The notes: generated by a model not told the origin, from the sequence alone. A stretch of DNA of 41,699 bases from Nitrososphaerota archaeon (GCA_021163925.1 JAGGTD010000072.1:1-41699), one strand, 5' to 3'. Shown: positions 32,682 to 40,982, numbered from the stretch's first letter. Translations and numbers: made by a program.

Positions 32682-33400
32682 GCCTCCGCCACCTCGACTA
32701 TCCTCCCCGACTCCATCCTAACCACTAGGTCGCATATAGTTGGCTTAAACGTCAGGTCGTGGCTGACCATGATCACCGTGCATCCACTCTCCACGAGATC
32801 CGGTAGGAGGTTTTCAGAGATCGATCTCCGAGACTCTCTATCGAGTGAGCTGAACGGCTCATCGAGCAAGAGTAGCCTCGGCCTCCTAACCAACGCTCTA
32901 GCAAGCATCACTCTCTGCTGTTGTCCCCCGCTCAGCTTTCCAACGGGCCTCTCAGCGAACTCCAGCATTCCGACGAGCTCTAAGGCCTCATAGACTCTTC
33001 TCCAATCCTCTTCCCCGAGCCTCCCGAGATCCCTGTTCGAGGCTATCCCCATGGCCACGACATCCTTAACCAGGAAAGGCTCATCCGAGTCCTTCATGAA
33101 ATCCTGTGGTAGATAGCTGCACATCTTTCTGACGAGCTGCGCCCTCTTAGCCATATCATGCCCGAAGACCTTAACCCTTCCACGCCTCGGCTTCAGAAGT
33201 CCTAGAATCGTCTCAAGCAGCGTCGTCTTTCCAGCACCATTAGGCCCGACGACCAATGAGAGAGTATTCACGGGAATCTTCAAGTTAATGTCCGTTATCG
33301 CTGGCCTCTTCTCACCATAATAATATGTCGAGACATCTATGAGTTCGACCGCATATGCCTCACGTTGCTCAAGCTTAAGGAACTGCCCTTCGCGGTTCAA
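32678..33400 (-). CDS. Metal ABC importer ATPase (ZnuC/TroB family)
   Basis: A 240-residue ATP-binding subunit. Walker A at 52-59 (GPNGAGKT), Q-loop in YLPQDF, signature LSGGQQQRVMLARAL, Walker B LLLLDEPFSSLD, switch His in MVSHD. Linked by 4-bp overlaps to the binding-protein gene and the permease gene. Confidence 0.95.
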   Translation of the reverse strand: MNREGQFLKLEQREAYAVELIDVSTYYYGEKRPAITDINLKIPVNTLSLVVGPNGAGKTTLLETILGLLKPRRGRVKVFGHDMAKRAQLVRKMCSYLPQDFMKDSDEPFLVKDVVAMGIASNRDLGRLGEEDWRRVYEALELVGMLEFAERPVGKLSGGQQQRVMLARALVRRPRLLLLDEPFSSLDRESRRSISENLLPDLVESGCTVIMVSHDLTFKPTICDLVVRMESGRIVEVAEA

Positions 33401-34353
33401 TGCTTAACTCTCCCTCTAAGGGTGTAGGCTAGGAGTATTGCCTCGACCACGGCTACGGCTATTAGACAGTAGCTGAGAACCTTGTATAGGTTTAACTCGC
33501 CCTCCAGCTTGCTCGTGACAGACCTCACCCGATATAGTTCGGCTCCCTTGATCAATCTCTCCGCATTCCTCTCCAACACATCCGTCAACGTCTTCAGGTC
33601 TGGATCGGTCCACGGGAAGTTTGTCAAGACTATATGATTAGCGCCTATCTCGCTTGCGAGGGATTCCCCAAACTTGATCCCGCTCTGGAGGTTGCTTATC
33701 ACGAGCATAACCTTTTCCCTCTTTCCTGTCTCGACGAGCTTCTCCACATCCGCGGATGAGAGCTTCTCTGGGGGGCCGAAGTCCGCGACGACATCGAATC
33801 CAAGCCATTTCACGAATCCCTCAACCCACTTCATCGCGATCACCTTGACCTTTGAGACCTCGGTTCTTTCAGCCTCAGACTTGAGCTTCTCGGCGAGAGA
33901 GTCTATCTTCGGCAAAACCTCATTTAATTTATCTGAAACATCTATTCCAAGCTCATCCCTAAGTACGGATGCAACCTTCTCGTAATATGATTTGATTCCA
34001 TCAGGCGTGTTCCATGGCCCAGAGACCTTGACGAGCTTGGCCTTAGATCCAGATGCCTCATACAGGTCTTTAACCCATGGCTCGAATCCATGATAGAGTA
34101 TGAGGCTTGCCTTCGAGAACGTGTAGACATCGCTGGGCTTGATATCGTGGTGGGCTGGGCAAATGGCTGGGCTCGTGATCACATAGAGATCAACCCTATC
34201 CCCCGCGAGATCCTTAACCACGCTCCCGATCACGGAGGTTGTCGCGACTACCACGGGCTTCTCCTCAGCCAATACAGATCCGATCATCGAGGCCAATAGT
34301 AGGATAGTTAGAAGGGCTGGGAGTAGCTTCTTGAGCCTGTAAAGTGACACCAT
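33397..34353 (-). CDS. Metal-binding protein of ABC importer (ZnuA/TroA family), membrane-anchored
   Basis: First gene of the operon. A 318-residue protein. Signal peptide LLPALLTILLLASMIGSVLAEE; family opening VVATTSVIGSVVKDLAGD. Metal-site candidates: His in CPAHHDIKPSD and His in YHGFEPW. Where ZnuA has a third His (HDAF.YF-like), this protein aligns as Met (AMKWVEGFVKWLG), so the metal site differs from zinc-binding members. A C-terminal helix (VLSYCLIAVAVVEAILLAYTL) anchors it to the outer face of the membrane, as is common in archaea. Nickel as substrate is inference from nikR. Confidence 0.85.
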   Translation of the reverse strand: MVSLYRLKKLLPALLTILLLASMIGSVLAEEKPVVVATTSVIGSVVKDLAGDRVDLYVITSPAICPAHHDIKPSDVYTFSKASLILYHGFEPWVKDLYEASGSKAKLVKVSGPWNTPDGIKSYYEKVASVLRDELGIDVSDKLNEVLPKIDSLAEKLKSEAERTEVSKVKVIAMKWVEGFVKWLGFDVVADFGPPEKLSSADVEKLVETGKREKVMLVISNLQSGIKFGESLASEIGANHIVLTNFPWTDPDLKTLTDVLERNAERLIKGAELYRVRSVTSKLEGELNLYKVLSYCLIAVAVVEAILLAYTLRGRVKH

Positions 34354-34375
34354 GGCAACCTAAATGTAACACCAG

Positions 34376-34386
34376 AAATATTTAAG
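34376..34386 (-). promoter_or_regulatory. TATA box of the metal-import/nikR operon
   Basis: Minus-strand CTTAAATATTT lies about 28 bp upstream of the ATG at 34353. The segment between TATA and ATG is where a NikR operator would be expected, but I see no clear long palindrome. Confidence 0.45.
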
Positions 34387-34415
34387 CATAAAGAACTCTT
34401 TTGGCTCAGAAACGT

Positions 34416-35258
34416 TTAAGTCTCGGATTTAGAACTTGCGATGAACTTCTCAAGCTTCTCCTCAATGGAGGGTATGTCGCTCTTATAGGTTAGGTCTAGG
34501 ACTCCCGCCTCGACGGGTATCACCTTGACCGGCACGATCCTCTCATCCACTAGAAGTTGGATCGCGGATGTGATCTCATACTCCCCTCGGATGGGATGCG
34601 GCTCTATCCTCTCACATGCTTGGAAGATGTGAGGCGTGAATCTCCAGAGATTCATGTTCACCAAGATCCCATATCTCGTCCTATATCTCTCGGGATTAGG
34701 CGGCTTCTCAACTATCCTGACCAAGTTCAGCTCCTCATCGACCTCCATCACCGCGAATGACCTTATCCTCTCAGCGCTGAAATTCCCTTTAGCTATCAGA
34801 TGATTCATCTCAAATCCTATCCCATAGCAGATCTCATCGACCTGCTCCTTGAGGATCTTGATGGCGTCAACCTGATACAGGTTATCCCCATTCATGACCA
34901 TGAACGAATCATCTCCCACGAACCCTCTCGCAGCATAGACGGCATCGGCGGTTCCAAGGGGCTTCTCTTGGATCGCGAATTGAATGGATATGTCATCTAG
35001 GCTTTCGTCAAGCTCCTCATAGTATCTCCTCATCTCCAGATGCTCCGGCCCTATCACGAGGCATATCTCCTTAACCCCGACACTTCTCAGAGAGTTTATC
35101 GTGTAATCGAGTAAGGGTTTTCCACGAATCGGTATGAAGGCCTTCCACCCCCTCTCAGCAAACCTCATAACATCGGGTCTCAGCCTCAAGTTCTTGGAAG
35201 GTCTCTGCATCCTAGTCCCCAAGCCTCTAGCCAAGATAACAGCCTTCTCAACTCCCAT
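34416..35258 (-). CDS. Sugar-phosphate nucleotidyltransferase
   Basis: A 280-residue protein. Rossmann-like nucleotidyltransferase with AVILARGLGTRM (nucleotide-binding loop), a conserved Lys in KAFIPIRGKPLLDYTI, EKPLGTADAVYAA and MNGDNLY (metal Asp). It probably makes an NDP-sugar for glycan or polar lipid synthesis; dTDP-, UDP- or GDP-specificity cannot be told. No sugar-pathway neighbours in the window. Its promoter region is shared with the divergent geranylgeranyl reductase-like gene. Confidence 0.88.
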   Translation of the reverse strand: MGVEKAVILARGLGTRMQRPSKNLRLRPDVMRFAERGWKAFIPIRGKPLLDYTINSLRSVGVKEICLVIGPEHLEMRRYYEELDESLDDISIQFAIQEKPLGTADAVYAARGFVGDDSFMVMNGDNLYQVDAIKILKEQVDEICYGIGFEMNHLIAKGNFSAERIRSFAVMEVDEELNLVRIVEKPPNPERYRTRYGILVNMNLWRFTPHIFQACERIEPHPIRGEYEITSAIQLLVDERIVPVKVIPVEAGVLDLTYKSDIPSIEEKLEKFIASSKSET

Positions 35259-35280
35259 CTCGACGAGTCAAAACCGATAC

Positions 35281-35298
35281 AGGCTTTTAAACATATAT
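35281..35298. promoter_or_regulatory. Shared AT-rich promoter between divergent genes
   Basis: The block CTTTTAAACATATAT sits about 26 bp from the reductase ATG (35324). Read on the other strand, GTTTAAAAG lies about 26-30 bp from the nucleotidyltransferase ATG (35258). One TATA-like element could serve both directions. Confidence 0.35.
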
Positions 35299-35323
35299 AC
35301 GAATCCCTGGAAAAGACTTAGCC

Positions 35324-36466
35324 ATGGATTTCGACGCGATAGTGATTGGAGCGGGGCCAGCAGGCTCCTCAGCCGCGAGGGAGATAGCGTCAGCCGGATT
35401 CAAGGTTGGATTATTTGAGGAACATGAAGCGGTTGGGCTCCCCCAGCACTGCACTGGGATGCTGACCGTCAGGGGCTGCCAATTGCTGGAGGTTGAGGTC
35501 CCCGACCACGTTATTCAAGCAAGACCTCAAGCTGTGAAGATATCCTACAGGAATTCGTGCTTCAAGCTTCCCTTTAAGATCTATGTCGTGGATAGGAGTA
35601 GGTTTGACAGGTATTTGGCTGAGAGGGCGGTCGAGGCGGGGGCGATCCTAAAGACAGCCTCTAGGGTTAAGGGAATTAGGAGAAAAGAGGGTGGATGGAT
35701 AGTCTCGGTCTCGGGTGGAGGCGAATATAGATCCAAGCTCGTCATAGGAGCTGAGGGATTTAAGGTCTTAAGCGTTGAGTGGGTAGGCTTGAAGAGGGCG
35801 AGAGATGATGCTGTCTGCCTACAATATGAGATCGAGGTCCCGCATCCAATCGATCAGGAAGTCATAGAAGTCATCTTCGGATCCGATGTAGCTCCTGGAG
35901 GATATGCTTGGATGGTCCCAATAGGTGAAAGAATGCTGAGGGTGGGGCTCGGGGTTAGGAGATCTAGGGCTTCGCCAAGATATTATCTTGAAAAACTGCT
36001 GAAAGAGAGGTTTCGGGAGTATAGGATCGTTCGGAAAATGGCTGGAATCGTGTCGGTTGGAGGGCCGATGACCCCGAGCTATACGGACGGATATATGGCC
36101 GTTGGAGAGGCCGCTGGACAAGTGAATCCATTGTTTGGGATGGGATGTCTATCATCTATCGCATGTGGGAGAATCGCTGGAAAGGTCGCGGCAAAGGCTT
36201 TGAAGGAGGGCGATACATCAGCCAATCAGTTAAGGGAATATGAGGAGAAGTGGTGGAACCTTGTAGGAAAAGATTACATGCTCGCCATGGAGATCAGGAA
36301 TCTACTCGAATCCGAGAAGGGCCAGAAGATCGTCAAATGCGTCGCGGCAGAGTATCGCTCAGGCTCAGGAATTGGGAAAACGGTTCTAAAGGTGCTTAGG
36401 ATGGACCCATCTCTATTGAAGTATGCTTTGAGCTGGTCGAGGATCAAGAGGTTGCCATACTATTAG
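35324..36466 (+). CDS. Geranylgeranyl reductase-family FAD enzyme
   Basis: A 380-residue flavoprotein that likely saturates isoprenoid double bonds of archaeal membrane lipids (or related isoprenoids). FAD-binding GxGxxG in VIGAGPAGSSAAREIA, then GLPQHCTGMLTVRG, a family motif with Cys, VVDRSRFDRYL, VIGAEG, and the second FAD motif GEAAGQVNPLFGMGCLSSI. Its TAG overlaps the TAA of the convergent methyltransferase gene (TTAG, 36463-36466). Confidence 0.9.
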   Translation: MDFDAIVIGAGPAGSSAAREIASAGFKVGLFEEHEAVGLPQHCTGMLTVRGCQLLEVEVPDHVIQARPQAVKISYRNSCFKLPFKIYVVDRSRFDRYLAERAVEAGAILKTASRVKGIRRKEGGWIVSVSGGGEYRSKLVIGAEGFKVLSVEWVGLKRARDDAVCLQYEIEVPHPIDQEVIEVIFGSDVAPGGYAWMVPIGERMLRVGLGVRRSRASPRYYLEKLLKERFREYRIVRKMAGIVSVGGPMTPSYTDGYMAVGEAAGQVNPLFGMGCLSSIACGRIAGKVAAKALKEGDTSANQLREYEEKWWNLVGKDYMLAMEIRNLLESEKGQKIVKCVAAEYRSGSGIGKTVLKVLRMDPSLLKYALSWSRIKRLPYY

Positions 36467-36984
36467 TCGATCTCATAGAGGTAGATTAGGTGATTCCTCC
36501 CAGTCTTCTCAGATCTAACGATATAGACTTCATCGGGCTCTAGTCCTGGTATCCTGTAATCATGAGAGACTATCCTCGCACCTCTTTTCAGGTTGAGGAG
36601 CCTCGGCTTCAAGACCTTAAGGGTTTCGGGGAGTAAATATAGGGTGACAATGTCGGCATCCGATAGATCGAATTGATGTAGGTCCGCTTTAACGATCTCA
36701 GCGTTCTTAAGCCCAAGCCTTTGAATCCTCCTCCTAGAATGATCTATCAGCACATCATCTATCTCAACTCCGAGAGACCTACACCCATAATCTCTGGCCG
36801 CCGAGATCACCATCCTTCCATCGCCGGATCCGAGGTCTATTAGAAGCTCATCAGGCTTCGGGTCGGCTATCGAGAGCATCTTCTTGACCACGTCATGTGG
36901 AGAGGGAACGAAGGGTATCTTCTTCCTCAACCCCTCTCCCCCTCCAAATAGGTAGGGATCAGCCCTAAGCATATACCTTTCCAT
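36463..36984 (-). CDS. Class I SAM-dependent methyltransferase
   Basis: A 173-residue protein. Motif I LIDLGSGDGRMVISAARDYG, followed by GVEIDDVLI (acidic loop) and IVKADLHQFDL, with VPFVPSPHDVVKKML upstream. This N-terminal motif and small size resemble crenarchaeal protein lysine methyltransferases (aKMT4-like), but the substrate is not settled by sequence. A possible TATA at 37030-37040 (minus strand TAATTTAAAAA) lies upstream. Convergent with the reductase gene. Confidence 0.85.
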   Translation of the reverse strand: MERYMLRADPYLFGGGEGLRKKIPFVPSPHDVVKKMLSIADPKPDELLIDLGSGDGRMVISAARDYGCRSLGVEIDDVLIDHSRRRIQRLGLKNAEIVKADLHQFDLSDADIVTLYLLPETLKVLKPRLLNLKRGARIVSHDYRIPGLEPDEVYIVRSEKTGRNHLIYLYEID

Positions 36985-37103
36985 CTCCCAAGATGCTCAT
37001 GCAGAAAATTCCATGCTCCTCGAATGTTTGTTTTTAAATTACCTTCGCACGGAGGATTTTGAGCATAAACTTTTAATCCACCGAACTCGTAGGAAATGAT
37101 GCC

Positions 37104-37589
37104 ATGTCGCTTCTGGATGTCATCTTTAAGCGTAGGAGCATACGCAGATATAAGAGGCAGCCCATTCCAGAAGATGTCTTGAAGAATATTCTGGAGGCGG
37201 GGAGGCTAGCCCCATCCGCGAACAATCTCCAGCCATGGCACTTCATAGTCGTAACGGATCAAAAGCTCAAGGAGGGTCTGATAAGGGGGACTTGGAATAG
37301 GTTCATCAAGGATGCTCCCGTCGTCATCGTTGGATGCGGGGATAAGAGGGATGAGTGGTCTACGGTGGATGTCGCGATAGCCTTGGAGAACATGGTCATA
37401 GCGGCGGCGGCTCAAGGGGTTGGATCGTGCTGGATAGGAGACTTCGATGAAGGAAAGGTAAGAAAATTACTGAACATACCGAATCATCTAAAGGTTGTCG
37501 CCATGATCACCCTAGGTTATCCAGACGAAGAACCTGAGATGCCGAGCAAGAAGAGGCTTGAGGAGATAGTGCACTATAATGGATTCTAG
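37104..37589 (+). CDS. Nitroreductase-family flavoprotein
   Basis: A 161-residue FMN-dependent NAD(P)H oxidoreductase-type protein. FMN loop RRSIRRYKRQPI; APSANNLQPWHFIVV; the domain end with GVGSCWIGDF and ITLGYPDEEP. The natural substrate is unknown; family members reduce nitro compounds, quinones or flavins. An AT-rich TATA candidate at 37064-37077 precedes it. Its TAG overlaps the stop of the convergent amidotransferase gene (CTAG). Confidence 0.92.
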   Translation: MSLLDVIFKRRSIRRYKRQPIPEDVLKNILEAGRLAPSANNLQPWHFIVVTDQKLKEGLIRGTWNRFIKDAPVVIVGCGDKRDEWSTVDVAIALENMVIAAAAQGVGSCWIGDFDEGKVRKLLNIPNHLKVVAMITLGYPDEEPEMPSKKRLEEIVHYNGF

Positions 37590-38395
37590 CCTAGAACATG
37601 CTCAACATCATACTTGACCTTCTCCCCGTCGATCCAAGCAGTTAATAGATCTCCATTTCTCAAGTTCATCCAGCCCTCATCCCTCCAGAGTTTTTCAGAG
37701 GCTACGATGAGCACATCTCCCCGATCTAGAAATGTTAGGGTATAGTATGGCGAATCCTTGTAGCATACAGATTTTAGGTTACTTCCCTCAAGATACCTAT
37801 TGTAGGCGTAAAGCTTCTCCCCATCCGAGAATATCGCATTTAGGCTCGTGAAAGGATTCCCATCCTTATAGGAGGACTCTATAACCTTCGAGAAGATCTC
37901 TTCAATCCACTTCAACGCCCTATATACATCTCCTTCCAGATCCCATCCCCTCATTAGGAGTGCGAAGTAAACCTCACTGTCATTGTTTCCCATGATTATA
38001 GACCTATATTCTCCCAAGAACTCCGTCACCTCATCCACCGCCCTGATCATCCCGTTATGCGCAAACAATCTGTTATGGTATTTGAAGGGCTGGGAGTTCT
38101 CAATCCCTATCAACTTATCCCTAGGCAAGCCCCTCGGGTTACTCGCCTTCCTAACATGGGCTATTATGATCTTCGATGAGATCGAGGCGGCGACCCTCCT
38201 ATAGAGATCGGGTTCGGAGTAGACGGGCTTCTCGCTCCTAAACAACCTTGCAGAACCATCTAAATAATAGCCTATTCCCCATCCATCCCCCTGCCTCCCA
38301 AGCTCAGCTTGCCTTAGAAGCGAGCACTCAGCGTCAATTAGATGCTTGAGGGGGGTGACGGAGTTAACGCCGATTATCCCAAGCATCCTGCACAT
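37586..38395 (-). CDS. Class II glutamine amidotransferase-like protein
   Basis: A 269-residue Ntn-type protein. Starting at ATG 38395 gives MCRMLGIIG, putting the catalytic Cys at position 2 as required; the ATG at 38401 would bury it at position 4. Motifs: GWGIGYYLDG, IIAHVRKAS, ENSQPFKYHNRLFAHNGMI and NNDSEVYFALL. It resembles stand-alone GATase2 (YafJ/EgtC-like) proteins; the product of the ammonia transfer is not known. TATA at 38419-38431. Confidence 0.88.
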   Translation of the reverse strand: MCRMLGIIGVNSVTPLKHLIDAECSLLRQAELGRQGDGWGIGYYLDGSARLFRSEKPVYSEPDLYRRVAASISSKIIIAHVRKASNPRGLPRDKLIGIENSQPFKYHNRLFAHNGMIRAVDEVTEFLGEYRSIIMGNNDSEVYFALLMRGWDLEGDVYRALKWIEEIFSKVIESSYKDGNPFTSLNAIFSDGEKLYAYNRYLEGSNLKSVCYKDSPYYTLTFLDRGDVLIVASEKLWRDEGWMNLRNGDLLTAWIDGEKVKYDVEHVLG

Positions 38396-38418
38396 ATCCA
38401 TCCCGGATAAAGCATGAG

Positions 38419-38431
38419 ATTTAATTAATTT
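38419..38431 (-). promoter_or_regulatory. TATA box of the amidotransferase gene
   Basis: Minus-strand AATTAATTAAATC lies 24-36 bp upstream of the two alternative ATGs (38401, 38395), implying a leaderless or nearly leaderless transcript. Confidence 0.4.
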
Positions 38432-38461
38432 TGCAGAGAGCCCCGCTTTAGAGCCATTTTC

Positions 38462-38854
38462 TCATGGAAGGGAGATCTCAAGATATTCAGCACTCTTAGA
38501 ATATCTTCTGAAGATCTCCGCGATCCTCCTTGCTCCTGCTAGGAGCATTTCATACAATTCGTCGGCGTCGAGTCCAACGTACCTACATTTCTCTCTATCC
38601 AAGGAGTATGGGGCTCTAACCCAGATCATCAGGAGGTCACTTACCCTAGCAACCCTGAGGTGTGGGAGGCCTATCACAGCCGCCTCGTGGGAGGGGGTTA
38701 GGGCGAACCCCTCAACCCTACTCTCAGGATTTAGTCCAACCGATCTCGCAGCATCCAATACCTCCTTCAACAAGCTCTCAATCTCCTCGCCGCTTATCTT
38801 CAAGGTTATGTGAATCCTCGCCAACCTATCCCTCAAGTCCTCAACACTACTCAC
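38462..38854 (-). CDS. Hypothetical protein, 130 residues
   Basis: Begins GTG 38854 (MSSVEDLRDRLARIHITLK) with a TATA-like ATTTAAAGC at 38876-38884. Mixed alpha/beta, no membrane segment, no cysteine cluster (one Cys). Features: an amphipathic N-terminal helix, a strand LMIWVRAP, RYVGLDADELYEMLLAGARRIAEIF. Codon use and hydrophobic pattern look like a real soluble protein. No family recognised. It lies 66 bp upstream of the amidotransferase gene on the same strand. Confidence 0.75.
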   Translation of the reverse strand: MSSVEDLRDRLARIHITLKISGEEIESLLKEVLDAARSVGLNPESRVEGFALTPSHEAAVIGLPHLRVARVSDLLMIWVRAPYSLDREKCRYVGLDADELYEMLLAGARRIAEIFRRYSKSAEYLEISLP

Positions 38855-39186
38855 GAGTAGAGATCTATTAGCTAAGCTTTAAATCATAGCCTCCCATACG
38901 AGTTCTCGACAGCTATGACCACCTGATCCATTTTAATCTAAGATCCCAACGATTCTGTTTTGCAGCAGATATCTCATGGGTCTGGTTGCGATATCTTCTC
39001 TTAAGAGCCCTTCCTGCCCCCTTGAGGGGCCGCTTAAAGAAGTTGTAGGCGCGATTTCCAACCTCTCATTAAGCTTTGATTGGCCACCAGCGTGAAAAAT
39101 TCGAGGGACTCGACCGAAGGTGTTTATCGGAGTTTCCAGCCCCGCCTTTACTTGCAAAATATTTATTTGAGACGGAAAAGCTCGTA
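38855..39186. other. Divergent intergenic region (332 bp) with a small GC hairpin
   Basis: No convincing ORF on either strand; a minus-strand frame at 38933-39238 reads out of argG and has random-looking content. It holds the promoter of the hypothetical gene (about 38876-38884) and of argG. A GC-rich inverted repeat GCCCC / GGGGC (39016-39020 and 39026-39030, 5-base loop) is enclosed by TTAAG / CTTAA (39001-39005, 39033-39037). It could be a small RNA structure or a regulatory element; no known RNA family matched by eye. Confidence 0.35.
39155..39167 (+). promoter_or_regulatory. TATA box of argG
   Basis: CAAAATATTTATTT lies about 26 bp upstream of ATG 39187, a standard archaeal position for leaderless transcription. 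Confidence 0.45.
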
Positions 39187-40374
39187 ATGGGATTGTCGAA
39201 GAAGGTCGTCCTAGCTTACTCCGGAGGGCTTGACTCAACCCTTATAGCCATACTTCTGAGGGAGCGATACGGCTTCGAGGACATTGTTGGAGTCTTGGTT
39301 GATGTTGGGCAGGGAGATGAGGAGATAAGGCTCGCCATGGAGAGGGCGGAGAAGCTTGGGATAGATCTCAGGTTTATCGATGCGAAAGAGGAGTTCGTTA
39401 AGGAGTATGTTCATAAATGCATTAAGGCTAATGGAAGCTATGAAGGATATCCGGTCGGAACCTCGATGAGCAGGATCTTGATAGGACTTAAGACCGCGGA
39501 GATCGCTCTCAGGGAGGGGATTGACGCTGTAGCTCATGGAGCGACTGGAAAAGGGAATGATCAGTTCAGGTTGGAGGCCGCCTTCAAGTACGCAGGGCCG
39601 CATCTAAGGATAATCGCTCCCGTTAGGGAACTCAACCTCACCAGAACCCAAGAGCAGAAGATGCTTAGAGAATACGGGATCGAGGTTAAGAGGGCTAGGG
39701 GGAGGATTGGCGGCGACGTTAACCTCTGGTCGCATTCGATAGGAAGTGGGCAATTCGAAGACTTGAAGACTCCATGCCCGGAGGAGGAGTACTATTGGGT
39801 TAAGCCCTTGAGAGAAGCGCCGGATGAGCCCAAAGAATTGACGATAAGATTCGAGAAGGGTGTCCCAGTCGAGGTTGATGGGACGAGGGATCCGGTGGAG
39901 ATGATCATGAAACTCAACTTGATTGCAGGGGAGTATGGGGTCGGTAAGATAGACATCCTTGAAGATGGGATCATAGGCTTCAAGTCTAGGGAGATCTACG
40001 AGGCTCCGGCGGCCACGATCCTCCTAGCCGTGCATAAGGATCTCGAGCAACTAACCCTGACGAAGGAGCAGCTTAGGTTGAAGCGGGATCTTGATAGGCT
40101 TTGGGCCGACATGGTCTATCACGGTCTTTGGCTCCATCCGTTAAGAAGAGACCTGGATGCATTCATAGACTCAACCCAGAAATGGGTTAATGGAGAAGTG
40201 ACGATAAGACTTCAAAAAGGATTCTTCGAGATAATTGAGAGAAAGTCTGAGGACGCGTTATTCGCACCGGAGATAAGAAGCTTGAAGGCGGCTGGATTCG
40301 ATCAGAGAGACTCGACCGGAGCCGTCAGAATATTCACCCTACCATTCCAGCTATACAGGAGAAAGGGGCGATAA
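39187..40374 (+). CDS. argG: Argininosuccinate synthase
   Basis: Joins citrulline and aspartate with ATP to give argininosuccinate. A 395-residue protein from ATG 39187; the longer frame to 39076 is upstream non-coding. P-loop-like pyrophosphatase motif LAYSGGLDST at 9-18, then GVLVDVGQGDEE, HGATGKGNDQFRLE, IAPVRELNLTR and NLWSHSIGSGQFED. Together with argF in this window it covers ornithine to argininosuccinate; argH is not seen. Confidence 0.96.
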   Translation: MGLSKKVVLAYSGGLDSTLIAILLRERYGFEDIVGVLVDVGQGDEEIRLAMERAEKLGIDLRFIDAKEEFVKEYVHKCIKANGSYEGYPVGTSMSRILIGLKTAEIALREGIDAVAHGATGKGNDQFRLEAAFKYAGPHLRIIAPVRELNLTRTQEQKMLREYGIEVKRARGRIGGDVNLWSHSIGSGQFEDLKTPCPEEEYYWVKPLREAPDEPKELTIRFEKGVPVEVDGTRDPVEMIMKLNLIAGEYGVGKIDILEDGIIGFKSREIYEAPAATILLAVHKDLEQLTLTKEQLRLKRDLDRLWADMVYHGLWLHPLRRDLDAFIDSTQKWVNGEVTIRLQKGFFEIIERKSEDALFAPEIRSLKAAGFDQRDSTGAVRIFTLPFQLYRRKGR

Positions 40375-40386
40375 GAGAAAGCATAG

Positions 40387-40569
40387 CTTCACATCGATCT
40401 GTATGGCGTTAAGGTAGGTCCTGTAGTTAGGAGAGCCCTAGAAGAAGAGGTTAGGAGGCGGGCATTACTTAAGATCGAGGAGAGAGCCAAGGTGCTCAGC
40501 AGAAAGCTGCAACATATATCCGACGAAGAGGTTGCTAGGCTCATAAGAGAGGATAGGGAAGGGAGGTAA
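40387..40569 (+). pseudogene. VapB-type antitoxin lacking its N-terminus
   Basis: A 60-codon frame opened by a TAG at 40384-40386, with no ATG, GTG or TTG before codon 35; the only near-cognate start is CTG at 40399. It reads VVRRALEEEVRRRALLKIE ... SDEEVARLIREDREGR, matching the C-terminal, toxin-binding half of archaeal VapB antitoxins. The N-terminal DNA-binding strand (about 20-25 residues) is missing, and the remaining part starts 12 bases after the argG stop, as if a deletion joined them. It ends 2 bases before the VapC start. It may be dead, or translated from an unusual start. Confidence 0.65.
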
Positions 40570-40571
40570 CC

Positions 40572-40982
40572 TTGTACATCTTCGACGCAAGCGCTATCGT
40601 GAACCTAATTAAGAGAGGGTTAACAAGCCCGCTCACTGATGGTCTAACACTAGACCTAGCTATCTACGAATGCCTCAACGTTGTATGGAAGGAGTATAAA
40701 CTGTTGAAGAAGCTGGATGAGGAAACGGCATCATCGTTCATAAAAATCATAAGTGATGCACTATCCATTATCAGGATGGATTCGATTAAGGGTTCTGAAA
40801 ACGAGGTAATCGATTTGGCTTGCAAAGAGGGTCTAACGATATACGATGCCTCCTATCTCCATACTTCTATGAGGATGCAGGCCACACTCATAACCGATGA
40901 TCGAAAACTAAAGGAGAAGGGCTCCAAGTATGTGAAAGTGCTCAGCACGGAGCAGCTAATCAGAGTCGGTGGACGCAAGTAA
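40572..40982 (+). CDS. VapC-type PIN-domain toxin
   Basis: A 136-residue PIN-domain ribonuclease. Conserved acidic residues: Asp5 (IFDASAIVNL), Glu33 (IYECLNVVWKEY), Asp92 (IYDASYLH) and Asp109/110 (LITDDRKL). It probably cuts RNA, often tRNA or rRNA in the family. Start TTG 40572 follows GGGAGG at 40561-40566. All catalytic positions are intact even though the adjacent antitoxin has lost its N-terminus. Confidence 0.9.
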   Translation: MYIFDASAIVNLIKRGLTSPLTDGLTLDLAIYECLNVVWKEYKLLKKLDEETASSFIKIISDALSIIRMDSIKGSENEVIDLACKEGLTIYDASYLHTSMRMQATLITDDRKLKEKGSKYVKVLSTEQLIRVGGRK

